64,000 nt of DNA from NCBI GenBank assembly GCA_964030785.1, contig OZ034979.1, forward strand, positions 7,109,423 to 7,173,422. The letters are read 5' to 3'. A program made the position numbers and the translations under genes. The DNA is from Siderastrea siderea (Eukaryota > Cnidaria > Anthozoa > Scleractinia > Rhizangiidae). The notes beneath the pieces are model-generated. The model had not been told where the DNA came from, made no database searches, and saw nothing but the letters and a program-made list of their open reading frames with translations. Shown here piece by piece: positions 1 through 10,900 of the stretch (position 1 is its first letter; each line of letters opens with the position of its first letter).

Positions 1-754
1 CAAGAGTTTAACACATTTTAGGTTTCCCTGTGTGAGTAAAAGTAAGCATCAGTAAGATCACACGGTTACAATGTTTGACTTAAGCGCAGCAAAATTCATG
101 AGGATTGTCACAGGGCATTGGTACAATTTCAGACTTATCCCATCCTTGCCCTCAAACTTCAAGCCACGCCCAGAGAAGGAGGGCTACTTCCTTACAATAG
201 TCTGTATAATTTCAACCAAAACAACATGACACTAAAAAGAAGACAGATTCTTAGAAAAAAACAAAACAGGACTCCACTCCCCTTCCCTTAGAGACTTGAA
301 AAATTCTGGGTGGGGTGCCCCCTGGGGTATAAGAAACCCTACCCTTATCTCAGACCAACAGTATTCTTATTTGCTACCCCATTTCAGACTTATATTGTAG
401 GAGTTAAATTTTAAACCCAATCTCAGACCAGAAGTGAAAAGGATTTTTTTCCTTCAGCAAATTTTCTAGTTATTACTCTAGAGCAACTATTGTTATCCAC
501 ATTTCATAACAACCTGATTTAGATGAGCAAAGACAATCTGTTGGAATAAAATCATCTGGTTTTATGAGGTAGAAGGGCATACCCCATCTCAAACTAAAAG
601 ACCAATAGCGGCACCTCATTGGAGACTTGATAGGTCAAATTAATGGGACTCCATCATGCGGCATGTGTCTGTATACATGGATGTGGTAGTTCCCACCCCT
701 CTCTCTCTTTGTCATTTTGGCCCACTCTAGCAAGAACATTCAGTTTTTCAATAC
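1..754. other. Intron sequence of INVS, no exon found
   Basis: No open segment with ankyrin spacing and flanking splice sites was found on the minus strand. The stretch is AT-rich intron; the next INVS exon should lie to the left of the window. Confidence 0.5.
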
Positions 755-808
755 CTGATAGGCTGCCCAGTGGAGGGGTGTCCTTCCATCCATATCACAT
801 GCACTAAC
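755..808 (-). CDS. INVS: INVS coding exon 6 (last in window)
   Basis: Acceptor AACAG, donor GTATTG. Encodes DMDGRTPLHWAAYQ, the third ankyrin repeat start, in phase 0. No continuing exon is visible at 1-754. Confidence 0.88.
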
Positions 809-3800
809 CTGTTATAAACAAAACCACCACAATTTATAATTTAACCCTTTAAGCCCTGACAGTGATGAAAATAAAATTTCTCTTTACATTATCAATACTT
901 GTTCAAACATTCAAGTGATGAGAATAAAGGAAGTGATCACCAAAGGTAAGATGTCTTGATATTAAGACAAATTCTCCTTACTAGTTTCATAAGAAATGTA
1001 TGGAGAACTGTGAGGAGAATATGCATTTTTATATCAAGGCTTTAAGGGTCTTTAAGCCTTAAGAGTAACTTGCACCTAACTTCTCCTAACAATTTTTTTA
1101 ATTGAACATACAGCTGTAAAGGTCATGAGAATGAAACAAATGGTCACCAAAGATAAAAATGCCTTGATGCTTAAACAAATTCTCCCAAGTTGTGCCAAAG
1201 ATGAGGCAGTGCTCCGAGAATACACAAGTCATGTTCACTTGGTACTACAGCTTAAAAGGTGACCTACAGTAGAACCCTGTTAATATGACAACTAATTTTC
1301 AGACAGAGGTTTGATGGTTGTATGTTTGACTGTGGTATAAAACGAAAGTGAACTGTCAATTGGATTCTTATGGGTGATATTAAAAAGTATGGTATATCTA
1401 AAATGGCAAAGTTGCATATAAGCCACAAGCAACCCACAAGCATAAGGCAACTATGGTTTGGGGATATAACAACTCCTCCCTCAATTTGGATACCTTAGCA
1501 TTTTTTCCCAGCACCAATGTAGAAAGAGACAATATGGACAATATTATGAACAACACGCCATGAGACCACCCCTGACCCACCAACCTTCCAATCTGACACA
1601 CTAATCTGAGTCTAACCGTAACCACTGAGTGACTACTCCATATCCACAAAAAGTAGAGCAGAACTAGCATGAAATTCAAGTGGGTTTTATAAAAGCTAGG
1701 CTAGAACTCTGCTGGCCATGGCTGTATGAAAGAAAACAGCAAATATCCTTACATTGGCTCCAGCTTTCAGAAGGGCTTCTGCACAGTCAAGTCTGTCTCC
1801 TAAAACACTGTACACCTGACACAACAAGAAATGGACTACCTCACTCATATACAATAGACTCAGTGTTCATTAAGCTAACTGCAAAAACAGGGCTTAGATT
1901 AGTTACATATGATCAATTTGCAAAAATTAAGTTATAGATGTGTTAAATATTTTAATGTATAATTTTACATTCAAAAAGTGGATTTGCAGAAATTTTTCCA
2001 CAGAGTGGGGATTAAAGATACACACCCAGATTAGCATATGAGCTTACTATACAGCAGCATTCAAGGAGATAATGCCGGGGGGGGGGGGGGGGTTAATTCA
2101 AAAAATTATAGCAGGAGTCTGATGCTTTACCATGTAAAATTAATGGTGTACAAGGCCACTGGGCTACAGGGGCTTTATACCCCATGCCTCAACTTTTTAA
2201 AGAGGGGGCTCACCCCTCCCTATTTCAGTATGAAGGAAGCCACGCCTCTAAGCCCTTTTAACGGTCCTAATCATGCCATTTACAGTTTACAATCACGAAC
2301 ACACAACTCTCACCAGTGGAGTGCGACCAAACTGATCTCCCTTGTTTATAAGACTTCTTTCATCTAACAGAAATGATAGAAAACAATGTTGTGAGATTTC
2401 AATACTATGGTCATCAGGACACCGAAACAGCTTAAATTCAGCAAGGATCACTCTCTCAGGCAAACAAAACTGGACTAGTCCAACAGTTTATCAGAATTTG
2501 TTCTTCTTTTGTCACAACAGCCCTTGTGCATGTTCACATCAGACTAGCTAATTTGAACCTGCAAAGCATGTAATCAATGAATTCCCAAAGCAGCAAAGTT
2601 GAAAAGAATACTCAGACAAAAACAGTTCCCAGTTGCCAAATGCTTGCAGAGAATCTCATACAAATGAGGCTTCTTGGTGAACTTTGAACTGGTGAATGAT
2701 GTAAGTCATGCATAAGGCATATTGCTTTTGGCAGTTAGGTGCACACAATAAACATCTGGTTGCTTGTTTTAAGTGCAAGCTAAACTTGTTGCTTTTGATA
2801 TCATTATGGTTTTCTGACAGAGCTGGTCTTTGACTCATTCATCCCATCTCTTCATGAATCTATCATGTGCTTTAAAGCTAGAGAATTGCAGGAGGGCACC
2901 ATCTGTCAAAACTAGCTAAAACATTATAAATTACTGATGGACAGTCAAATAACTGTCACAACTTCCCCTCCAACCATTTTTCTGTCAGATGATTTAGTTC
3001 CTAATTTTGTTTTGTTATAGTAACTGCATTAGGATTTTTATTTCACAGGTGATGATCAGGATTTACTGCTGACCTCGAAACAGATGAAAAAGCAGGGCTC
3101 GAGACTAACGGTAGTCAACTAGTCACAGACTAGTAGAAATCCCGTTTTGGCTAGTAAGTTCTGCGCTTTCACTAGCCATTTTGGCTAGTAGAAATTTCAA
3201 AGCACTAAAGCACAGGATGGAAACCAAACTAAATATTGCTTCTGATGATCGGATCCCAAAAGCAAATTGAGTGAGCAGAAACTTAAACTTATTCCGTAGA
3301 AGGATATAATGTTTGTATGATACTTGTTTTGTCCTCTCAACGTTTTTCCCTACTAATTATTGTCTCAGGTGGCAACGTTTTCTCTGTCATTTCTAGGTTC
3401 GACCAAAATTAGTCGTCTTCAGAATGTTTCACCATACATTCCTTGAAAGGTCCATTAGTGCGTCTATATGATATTTGCCTACACGTTAGTAGGTTCACAC
3501 AATTCTTTAGTTTTCTGTTATCAACTTTTTGCCATTAATTACTGTGTTCGTAAAATAGTTTCTCTTTCCAGAGTTTCTTACTACGTAACGTCTTCACAAC
3601 GTTTCTACCTACGTAAGTAGGTTCGTCGATTTAGTCTAGCCTTCTCAACGTTTCTTTGTACGTTAGCACGTTCGCACGACATTGTTCTGCTCTTCCTAAG
3701 GTTTTCAGTGTGTTAGTACATTCGTAAGATAAGTCGACACTGCTTAGCGTTTCTCTGTACCACCTGTACGTTAGTATCTTCATACGGTATTAGTCTTGTC

Positions 3801-6800
3801 TTCTCAACGTTTATCCGTACGTTAGTGCGATTTTAGTTGTTTCATTTACGTTTCTCTGTAATTTATTGTCCCACTGTAATAGTTCAGTTTGTCCATTCGG
3901 CGTTCTTTCGTACATCACACACGTTCTTACCGAATTAGTTTTGTTCAATAACGTTTCTCCGTAAGTTAGTAGTTGCGTATTTTATTGGTCTCTGTATCTT
4001 GGTACGTTGGCAGCTTTTCTCCCTACTGTAGTGCATTCACAACCAACGTGTTTGATTTAACTTCTCAACGTTTCTCCGTACCTTAGTAAGTTCCAACCTT
4101 ATTAGTTTTTTCTGCTCATTTACTAGTCTTCTCTTGTAGACATTTTTCCGTTCGTGAGTTGAGTGCTGTATCAGTCTCGACTTTTTGACGTTTCTCCGTA
4201 CCTTACAACGTTTGTACAATGTCAGTCTTGTCTTCCCAACGTTTCTCCGTACGATGTACATGCTCACATAAAGTTAACTGTTCGAGTTATTTGTCATGAT
4301 TTGACCGAAATGGAAAAGAGAGGTGTGAACTACCTCGCGCCAGGGAATTTGCCCTGAAGGCACATAGTACTTTACATTCCGCTGGTGAGGATCTTTAACC
4401 GTTGGAAAGAACAGTCAACATTCAAGTTCTTCACTCTTGAGATTACAGAGAGGCATGTTTACAGTATTTAATATGGCTTAAAATTACACATATTGAACAC
4501 AATACAAGATTATGCAAAAAATGTCTGGCTATAGTGAAAATTTATTTCGGCTAGTGAAATCAAACCTCTCACTAGCCACTAGGCTACTAAGCTGAAAAGT
4601 TAGTCTCGAGCCCTGAAAAAGTTTATACCTTCCTGTAATAGTCTTTGAAGAAGAGGTTTGTTTCCATTGACAGCAGCTGCATGTAAAGGTGTTGGTAACA
4701 CACCTGGAACAAAACAAACATTGCCACTCTAAATTATTCAACTGACAGAAATAACAGTAAAATTAAAGAGAAAGATCAACTCAAGTAACTTCATTACCAT
4801 CTTGTGATGAGCCAGATTGTAAGTGGTTATCTGGACTTTGATTGAACTCATCATCCTAAAAGAATCAAATTTCTTTTTAGCAAAAAGTACTTTCAAATGG
4901 TTGTTGAGTGAGTTCTCTGTTAAAGTATATAGATTTTTGTTCTTTACAATTATCCTATATACTGTAATAACTCAATCTTCACTAGATAATTTAACATGCA
5001 ATGCAGGTATTTTCTGGGGGGTGCACAAATGCCAGAATCTTGGGTAATATATGTAGCCGCCATGTTGGATTCGCAAAACCATAGGGATTTGCCCACCCCC
5101 TTGGTCATACTTTCTACTCTCCCCAATCTTCCTCTGCTTTTAAATCCAACCAGTGGCTATATGTCACGCCAATACTGAGTGTCCATTTGCTAAAAAAATA
5201 CGCATGCATTGTATGCTACACAAGAGTCAAACCTCAAATGACATGAATGGAAGAAAATTGAATCAGAGCAAAAAGAGCATCTCTTTTCAGTGCAGGTACT
5301 ATCTTTCACAGTGGGGAACGATTAAAGGGGCTGCAGGCGTCATAGCAAGTTTTATGTTCAGGCCTCAAAACTATCCGTGAAGTGCTTTCAGAACACCAGG
5401 ATGGAGATTTATAAGGAAGAACAAAACAATGCACAGTTCCAGAAAATGCATTTATCCATACCCACCCTATGGATGGTCATTGGAAATTCCAAGGGAGTGG
5501 GAGGTCTCAAAAGCCAACATTTTGAACATTTTTGAAGCTAGACGGGAATCTCCAGGAGGGTGGGGGCTCCAAACCATGGGGGAGGGAATGGATATTTTCT
5601 GGAACCCCACAATCAGTTCCGCAATTTTTCCAAGACATAACTTAGAGAAGACTTTGAAAACAGTGACCCAATTATTTCAATTTGCAATCCATTTCGATCC
5701 TCACCATTGACCCACAAACAACACACTGTTCATAGTTTCAGAAAACTAGCAGTCAGAAATAACACAGCCTTTACAATACCGGGACTAGTGATAAGTTTCT
5801 AGCTAGTAAGCCTAGGTCAATGAGTTTCTCAGATAAGAAAATGACGACACAAGCTTACGCTTGGAACAAAAAAAATGACTATAATAATCATTATCAATTA
5901 TTGATAATGGTTCTTATGACTGCAGGTCATTGTAAGGTGGAGGTGGGGTTATACATACTGTGTTATGATGTAAAGTGGTACTGGAATTTGAGTCTGGATG
6001 AATAGAAAATTGTTACCACTAAAATGAGAGCTTTACTGTAGAGGTCATGTACACTCAGCTCTGGAGCTGCTTCTTTAACAATTTTCCACATTAAAAAAGT
6101 TTAAAAGAAAATGTGTACTGTACATGAATATGCTCCTAGTAGGTGATCATGAAAGGGTTAATTACCATTTTGTGTGGATTTCTGCTTCTTCTACTACTCA
6201 TGCTATCACGTAGTGAAGTTTGTTTAGTCTAGGAGTTTCAATTTAGCTTGATGTGAGGGCTAAACAAAGTGGGTGGAAATATGATAAAATTTTCAATCAA
6301 CTGAAAGTAGAGGACTGTGAGTACTTGAGTTCAAAAGGTGGCTCCACTTGCAGCCGATGAAGGTTCCACTTGCAGCCACTGGCTTCCGATGAAGCCAGCA
6401 TTTTTTTCCTTTCTAATTACACAAAAGTGACAAAGGCCAGAACTTATAACTTGTAATTTATTACGATATAGTTACGATGTGCAAATTTAATATTTTTCCT
6501 TAATCACAGAGAGCAGGTGTCTTTGATCTTGCCTATCAACTTAGATAAATGCTACAAAGTATTGCTGTAAGTTCTCTGTAATAACTGCAAGTGCAAATAT
6601 CTATCCATTCATGTGAAAGCTGTCACTCGTTTAGCACGGTACAAGTGCGCCTTCAGTTCCCTTACTGTACAGTGATGTTCAATTTTCTGTCACTTTTCTA
6701 GCATTCATGTACAAAATTATTATTTCAATATCTCAAACTTGTCATTACTCAATGTTAGTAGATCAGGCACAGGTGTACCTTTGAAAGACAAAAGAGCTTT

Positions 6801-7470
6801 CAGCAAACATCAAATCTTGATACAAATCAAAATTTACCATTTGCATCAAAGATAGACTGAAAAGAAATAAAACGTGCCTCTTGTCACAAAGTGAAGTACA
6901 GTCCAGAAGAGAATTGCTGTTAGTAGGGAATCACGATGCAACTGACAGAGGTGTTCATAAATGACAATTATTTAGAAGTTTTTGACATATATCACGAAAA
7001 GCATTATGAAATAGATATTGCTGGAGATATTACGTCATGAAAAAAATATAAACCTTTTATCACAATACAGACATGCCAATATAAATCAATACATTTGGAA
7101 AGAATTGCTGCAAGAAATATGCTAAATTTATAAGGTTACATTGAAAAAAATGACAGCAAACAAAAATAGAGATGCTTATTATCTGCAGCTCAAACATCAT
7201 ATTTATATTTAGCTGTCAAAATTATGCTTTAAAAGAAAATAGGCTGATGTTCTTATTCGTTCCTACTACTTTCTAAAGATCCAAAACACAGCACATACTT
7301 TTCTTTTATAGAATATCGTTCAATAAGTAAACGAATGTGTAAGCTTACTTTTCAAGTTATTTTAAGTCTTATGGTTCTCAGATTTCATGTGATCATGTTT
7401 ACAACTTGACCTTTCAACATGAACAAGAAAATGTTCAAAACATTATACTTACACTCTCGCTTGAAGCCAT
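755..7470 (-). CDS. INVS: Inversin-like ankyrin-repeat protein, 5' part (partial gene)
   Basis: Six coding exons (minus strand) are 7453-7470, 4798-4855, 4629-4703, 2314-2363, 1753-1815 and 755-808. They join in phase to give 106 residues, starting MASSES. The last exon ends in a good donor, so the gene continues off the left edge. The protein has a short acidic N-terminus, then ankyrin repeats: PTPLHAAAVNGNKPLLQRLL, then DQFGRTPL joined to a segment containing GDRLDCAEALLKAGAN, then DMDGRTPLHWAAYQ. From family knowledge, the order HAAAVNG, DQFGRTPL, DRLDCA-ALLKAGA is the characteristic start of inversin (nephrocystin-2), a scaffold of the ciliary inversin compartment that acts in Wnt/planar polarity signalling. 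IQ motifs and later repeats are not in the window. The gene starts 451 bp from CWC25 on the opposite strand. A transposon sits 13 bases inside the intron after the third exon. Another ankyrin protein is possible but unlikely. Confidence 0.87.
841..1050 (+). repeat. piggyBac-like MITE, copy 1
   Basis: Starts TTAA then CCCTTTAAGCCC and ends in GGCTTTAAGGG, an inverted terminal repeat. The internal sequence (ATGAGAATAAAGGAAGTGAT) recurs in copies at 15190, 47411, 49360 and 58440. A TTAA target and CCC-starting ends are typical of piggyBac-type non-autonomous elements; the assignment is inference. Confidence 0.7.
1050..1262 (+). repeat. piggyBac-like MITE, diverged second copy adjoining the first
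   Basis: Shares the internal blocks GTCATGAGAATGAAACAAAT, GGTCACCAAAGA and CTTAAACAAATTCTCCC with the family and ends in CAGCTTAAAAGG. It is clearly older than the copy next to it. Confidence 0.55.
1753..1815 (-). CDS. INVS: INVS coding exon 5
   Basis: Acceptor GTCAG, donor GTAAGG. Encodes a phase-0 ankyrin segment containing GDRLDCAEALLKAGAN, the most inversin-specific stretch visible. Confidence 0.9.
2073..2092. repeat. poly-G tract
   Basis: Low-complexity G run in an INVS intron; no function seen. Confidence 0.8.
2314..2363 (-). CDS. INVS: INVS coding exon 4
   Basis: Acceptor CTGTTAG, donor GTGAGA. Encodes ERSLINKGDQFGRTPL, with DQFGRTPL matching the inversin second repeat. The 50-nt length restores phase 0 for the next exon. 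Confidence 0.88.
3093..4615. mobile_element. hAT-like non-autonomous DNA transposon with internal minisatellite
   Basis: The perfect 17-bp terminal inverted repeat CAGGGCTCGAGACTAAC occurs at 3093-3109 and, inverted, at 4599-4615. It is flanked by the direct repeat AAAAAG (3087-3092 and 4616-4621). Subterminal regions carry several GGCTAGT motifs. CAGGG ends are common in hAT elements, but hAT usually makes 8-bp duplications and only 6 bp match here, so the superfamily is inferred. About 3.33-4.26 kb inside is a decayed tandem array. No transposase gene is visible. It lies in INVS intron 3. Confidence 0.72.
3330..4262. repeat. Degenerate ~50-bp tandem repeat inside the hAT-like element
   Basis: The motif CAACGTTTCTCCGTAC(G/C)TTAGT recurs with variation at about 3346, 3598, 3645, 3749, 3806, 3950, 4068, 4188 and 4237, often followed by AGT-rich links such as TCTTGTCTTC. 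Spacings cluster near 50 or 100 bp. Confidence 0.7.
4629..4703 (-). CDS. INVS: INVS coding exon 3 (first ankyrin repeat)
   Basis: Acceptor TTCCAG, donor GTATAA. Encodes PTPLHAAAVNGNKPLLQRLL, the first ankyrin helix pair, in phase 1 at both ends. Its donor lies 13 bases from a transposon insertion (3093-4615). Confidence 0.88.
4798..4855 (-). CDS. INVS: INVS coding exon 2
   Basis: Acceptor TTTTAG before the exon and donor GTAATG after it. It encodes an acidic, Ser/Gln-rich linker beginning DDEFNQSPDN and ends in phase 1. Confidence 0.8.
4990..5180. repeat. Fold-back MITE, degraded copy (GCAATGCAGG type)
   Basis: Shares GCAGGTATTTTCTGGG-like ends, GCCGCCATGTTGGAT and the CTCCCCAATCTTCCTCTGC block with the intact element at 54813-54975. 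It lies in an INVS intron. Confidence 0.5.
5436..5630. repeat. Dispersed repeat related to 10385-10560
   Basis: Shares GGTCATTGGAAATTCCAA, a GGTCTCAAA(A/G)GCCAA block and a G-rich CTGG/GTGG stretch with the copy in the CWC25 gene. Ends read TATCCATACC and GGATATTTTCTGGAA, suggesting a short MITE. Confidence 0.5.
5710..7452. other. INVS first intron, no gene recognised
   Basis: AT-rich intron between coding exons 1 and 2. Both strands carry frequent stops; no repeat family shared with the rest of the window was recognised here. Confidence 0.5.
7453..7470 (-). CDS. INVS: INVS coding exon 1
   Basis: ATG at 7470-7468 gives MASSES, followed by donor GTAAGT. The start is chosen because it joins in phase 0 to the next exon. 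A six-residue first coding exon leaves most of the 5' exon as UTR. Confidence 0.75.
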
Positions 7471-7634
7471 CAGCGTTGATTAAAGACGTTGTTTAAATAA
7501 CGTGAGACATTTCACGAAGAATACTTGAACGCATTCTTCATCACTCATGTTGTATCCATATTTTTTCGTCATCAATGAATTCGCACCTTGAACACTCTGA
7601 TCAATCAAGTGCCGTTCAGCGTAACCAGATTTCA

Positions 7635-7648
7635 GGCCATGGCAACAA
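7635..7648 (-). promoter_or_regulatory. Candidate X-box (RFX) half site
   Basis: The minus strand reads GTTGCCATGGCC: a perfect left half (GTTGCC) and an incomplete right half of the RFX X-box. RFX factors control many ciliary genes, which fits inversin. The site lies about 170 bp upstream of the INVS ATG. Prediction only. Confidence 0.35.
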
Positions 7649-7820
7649 AGACGTCAAACAACCACCAGAAGTTTGTGGCCAAACATTTGTGGGTTTTTGC
7701 CGATGGCAAACCGCATATTGTGGAGAGATCTTCTAGAAAGATGTGATCAAGTAGGGCTGTTTATCTTTTAGAAGAAATCAATCTCAGACTCACAGAGCCT
7801 GGGAACGAATAAAAGAAGGA

Positions 7821-7828
7821 ACTTCCGG
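7821..7828 (+). promoter_or_regulatory. Candidate ETS site
   Basis: ACTTCCGG, the ETS/GABP core typical of housekeeping promoters, lies about 95 bp before the CWC25 ATG. Confidence 0.35.
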
Positions 7829-7835
7829 TTACTCT

Positions 7836-7844
7836 TGCGCATGC
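7836..7844 (+). promoter_or_regulatory. Candidate NRF1 site
   Basis: TGCGCATGC, matching most of the NRF1 palindrome, is 8 bp downstream of the ETS core. Confidence 0.3.
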
Positions 7845-7921
7845 TAACAACGATGCTTCTCCCTGGAGCTGTCCACGTTGTAATGCAGTCTCACTGACGC
7901 AAGGAAAACTGAAGTACGAAG

Positions 7922-7939
7922 ATGGGGGGAGGCGATTTG
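7922..7939 (+). CDS. CWC25: CWC25 exon 1 (coding)
   Basis: ATG GGG GGA GGC GAT TTG, then donor GTAGGT. MGGGDL is the invariant CWC25 start, which fixes the initiation codon. Confidence 0.95.
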
Positions 7940-10900
7940 GTAGGTTTTTTGCTAAAAATACAACAATACTATGTACTTGTGTGACATTTTAATGACTTCA
8001 AAGTAGGACTGGGTCATTAATTGATCGTTTGATTTATTTTAAACAGAATTTGAAGAAAAGCTGGCATCCACAGACACTGCGAAATGTGGAGAGGGTATGG
8101 AAAGCAGAACAGAAGGCCGAGGCAGAGGCGAAGAAAATCGAGCAGCTACGAAAAGAACTGGAGGAAGAAAGAGGGCGAGAAGATATGCAGAGATTTGCCG
8201 TAGATCAAGGAATAGCAAAGTAAGTCGAGTGATTCAAGTGTGAGGTTTTAATATGTGGGGTTTATGTGCTGTCAGTATGACGTTTGTTATACGTCTGTTT
8301 CTCTGTACATGTATATAAGGCTTTAAGTCTTATATCAAAGCCACGTTTTGTCCTTATAAACAAGAGGCTTTTATGCGAATGATACACGGTTCGAAGCGAT
8401 GGGGTAACTGCAGAGTACCCGACCACTTTGAAGCTGTACCCCTAAAACAACTGGGTACGTGGCTACGCAGTCATTCTTTTCCCACGCTTTTCCCACGCTT
8501 CTTCACATTTAAAGAACAATAAATAGGCATACTGAATGTGCTCTGCAGGCTACATGACTGTGCGGCTTTGTGGCCATGTGGCTTTGTAGAGGTAACTGCG
8601 TCACTGCATACATGTACCATAGAATTCCAAACGGTAGTGGCCCCCCTTACTTTCAGAATTATCAGACCTAAGCGGCCGCAATTTTCGGGTAGTTGTTACT
8701 TTCAAGCAGCTAAAATATGTGAGTAATTGAAGCAATTCACTGTGAACACAACTACGAAATAAGCAAAATGTCACTTAAATCCTCATAAGACTTTCTTATT
8801 GATTCTTCGGCATTGTTGTTTAACACTAAGCTGCATGGCATTAAGGGGAACACAGTTTCTCTTTCAATTTATTATTTCCAAAGGATGAGGAGTTCTTTCT
8901 TCACAAAGACTTCACACGTACAGGGAATCTTTAATCCTCCTCTTGCCGCTCAAACTCCTTCTGTTACTTTCAGGGGGCTGTTACTTTTGGGAACTAGTAG
9001 AAAGGTCCAAAAATCAATGTTACTTTCAGGTAGCCATTACTTTCTAGAGACCATTTCTTTTGGAATTCTATGCTATCTCTTTAGCCACTGTTTTATACAG
9101 GCTTCTTCATAGCAGGGTAGCCACTGTGTCAAGAATTGTTTTGGAGTGGAAAGTCATTCATGATTTTGTGCCTCTCTGAGTGATTTTTGACACTGGATAA
9201 ATAGTGTGCTGCTTTCTTATCTCATGGTTGCGATAGCAACTATGAGATATTGTAGTGGAGTTGACCACATTCCTGTGGTTATTTTTGGGGGCTGTTGTGT
9301 AGATTCGTTGATGTTCACAAGGTCTTCAGTATTCCCAAGAGAGGAACTTCACTGTACCATCGGGCTAGGTTGGAGATGCTTTCATTATTTTTAGGTGGTG
9401 ACGTATTAGATAACTAGGGTATCTGGTGTTGTGTCGTTTATCAATGATTTCACACTTAATAATATTAACTGTGTTGTGGCAACATTTAAGAGAAATGGTG
9501 TTAGATCACAGCAAACAGTGAGGTGTTCTTAGAATAGGTTTTGTTAGGAGCACATTGTTATTATACTTGTGTTGATTATGAAGCATTCACAGTCAATGAG
9601 AACAGTCGATTTCCGGTTTTGATTACACAATGATCCACTATCAGTATGGTGCAATGTTTGATTTTTGCTGACTTGACTAAAAAAGGGATTCTGTGTTGGA
9701 ACATTCAATTTTGAGTAAAATACTGACGTCATCCACCAGAAGTGATTTTTCACTTCCTTGGCAATGCGTGAAAGAATAGGTCTGTGGGCCCATAACACTG
9801 ATTGAGATTACATTAAAAAAATTTCATTCAAAATGTCATAGACCTTCATGTACAAGAAGGTCTGCTCAAAAATGTGCTGACACTTTTTTTGTGTGTTTGT
9901 GTACATAAAGAAAAAAGGGAGAGCGTCTAGACTGGATGTATGCTGCTGCTGGCGGTAATCAAGTGGATCGTGAATTGTATCTACTGGGTAGGCCTGTGGA
10001 TAAAGCTGTAGACCCCATGGAACAAGGCAAAGAAGAGGTACATTGTTCAAGACATTTTATTATGATTATGTGAGATGGTCATACAGTCTTGAACCTGTAT
10101 TAAATGGCCACCATTTGGGAAACAGCTACAGCTGTATCTGACCGCTTAATACGTAACACATTTTTGTCTTGTTTGAAAAAGAAATCAGCAAAAAAAGAAA
10201 GAAAATTATGAATAAATGACTGACTTACTGACTGTCTTGATTTAAGTGTTGAAGTATTTAGCACTGCAGTAGTAATTAGGAGTAACTAAACCTTTGAAAG
10301 AAACATCCCAAACTGAAGATGAACATTATGTTAATTCCCAGCCTGTGCAAGGCTAACCTTTTGGCCATTGTGTGGCTCCAAAAAATATCCATAGCCCCAC
10401 CACAGAGGGTCATTGGAAATTCCAATGGAAAGGGGGTCTCAAAGGCCAAAATTTTAAAAGGAAAGTATCAGCCTAAACTGGAATTTTCAGGGGGCTGGGG
10501 GTTTCAAACCAAAAAGACCCTCCGTGGGGGGCGTATGGAAATTATCCGGAACAACACATTAACATAGAGTGGCTGACAATCTCAACATGAGACTACCATG
10601 AAACAAATCATTCTATGAACCAGGAACCTGTAGATTTCAAGCAGGGTTTTAGCCAGAAAATGAAAACTGGATGTCCAAGTGGCACACTTCTTTTAAATTT
10701 TCTAAGAGATTTAAGTGAATTTTGAATGAATTTATCTAAAAAGGTGGCGTCCCCAGGATGCGTGGATCCCCTTCTAGCTAAAACCTTGGTTACAAGTCAG
10801 CACCTCTAATGACCCTGCCAAGTTGCCTTCATAATAATGATGACAACCAGGGAGGATTAGTAGTGTGCCTAGTTGTGTCATACTACAGAAACTGGGTTTA

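Larger units (their letters stand above)
7471..7921. promoter_or_regulatory. Divergent promoter region between INVS and CWC25
   Basis: The two start codons face away from each other across 451 bp, so both 5' UTRs and promoters must share this interval. It contains an RFX-like X-box half site, an ETS core and an NRF1-like motif (listed separately). That a single bidirectional promoter drives both genes is inference from spacing. Confidence 0.7.

Noticed and set aside
4037..4267. 76-codon Arg/Lys-rich minus-strand frame
   Set aside because: Translation of the ~50-bp tandem repeat in the hAT-like element.
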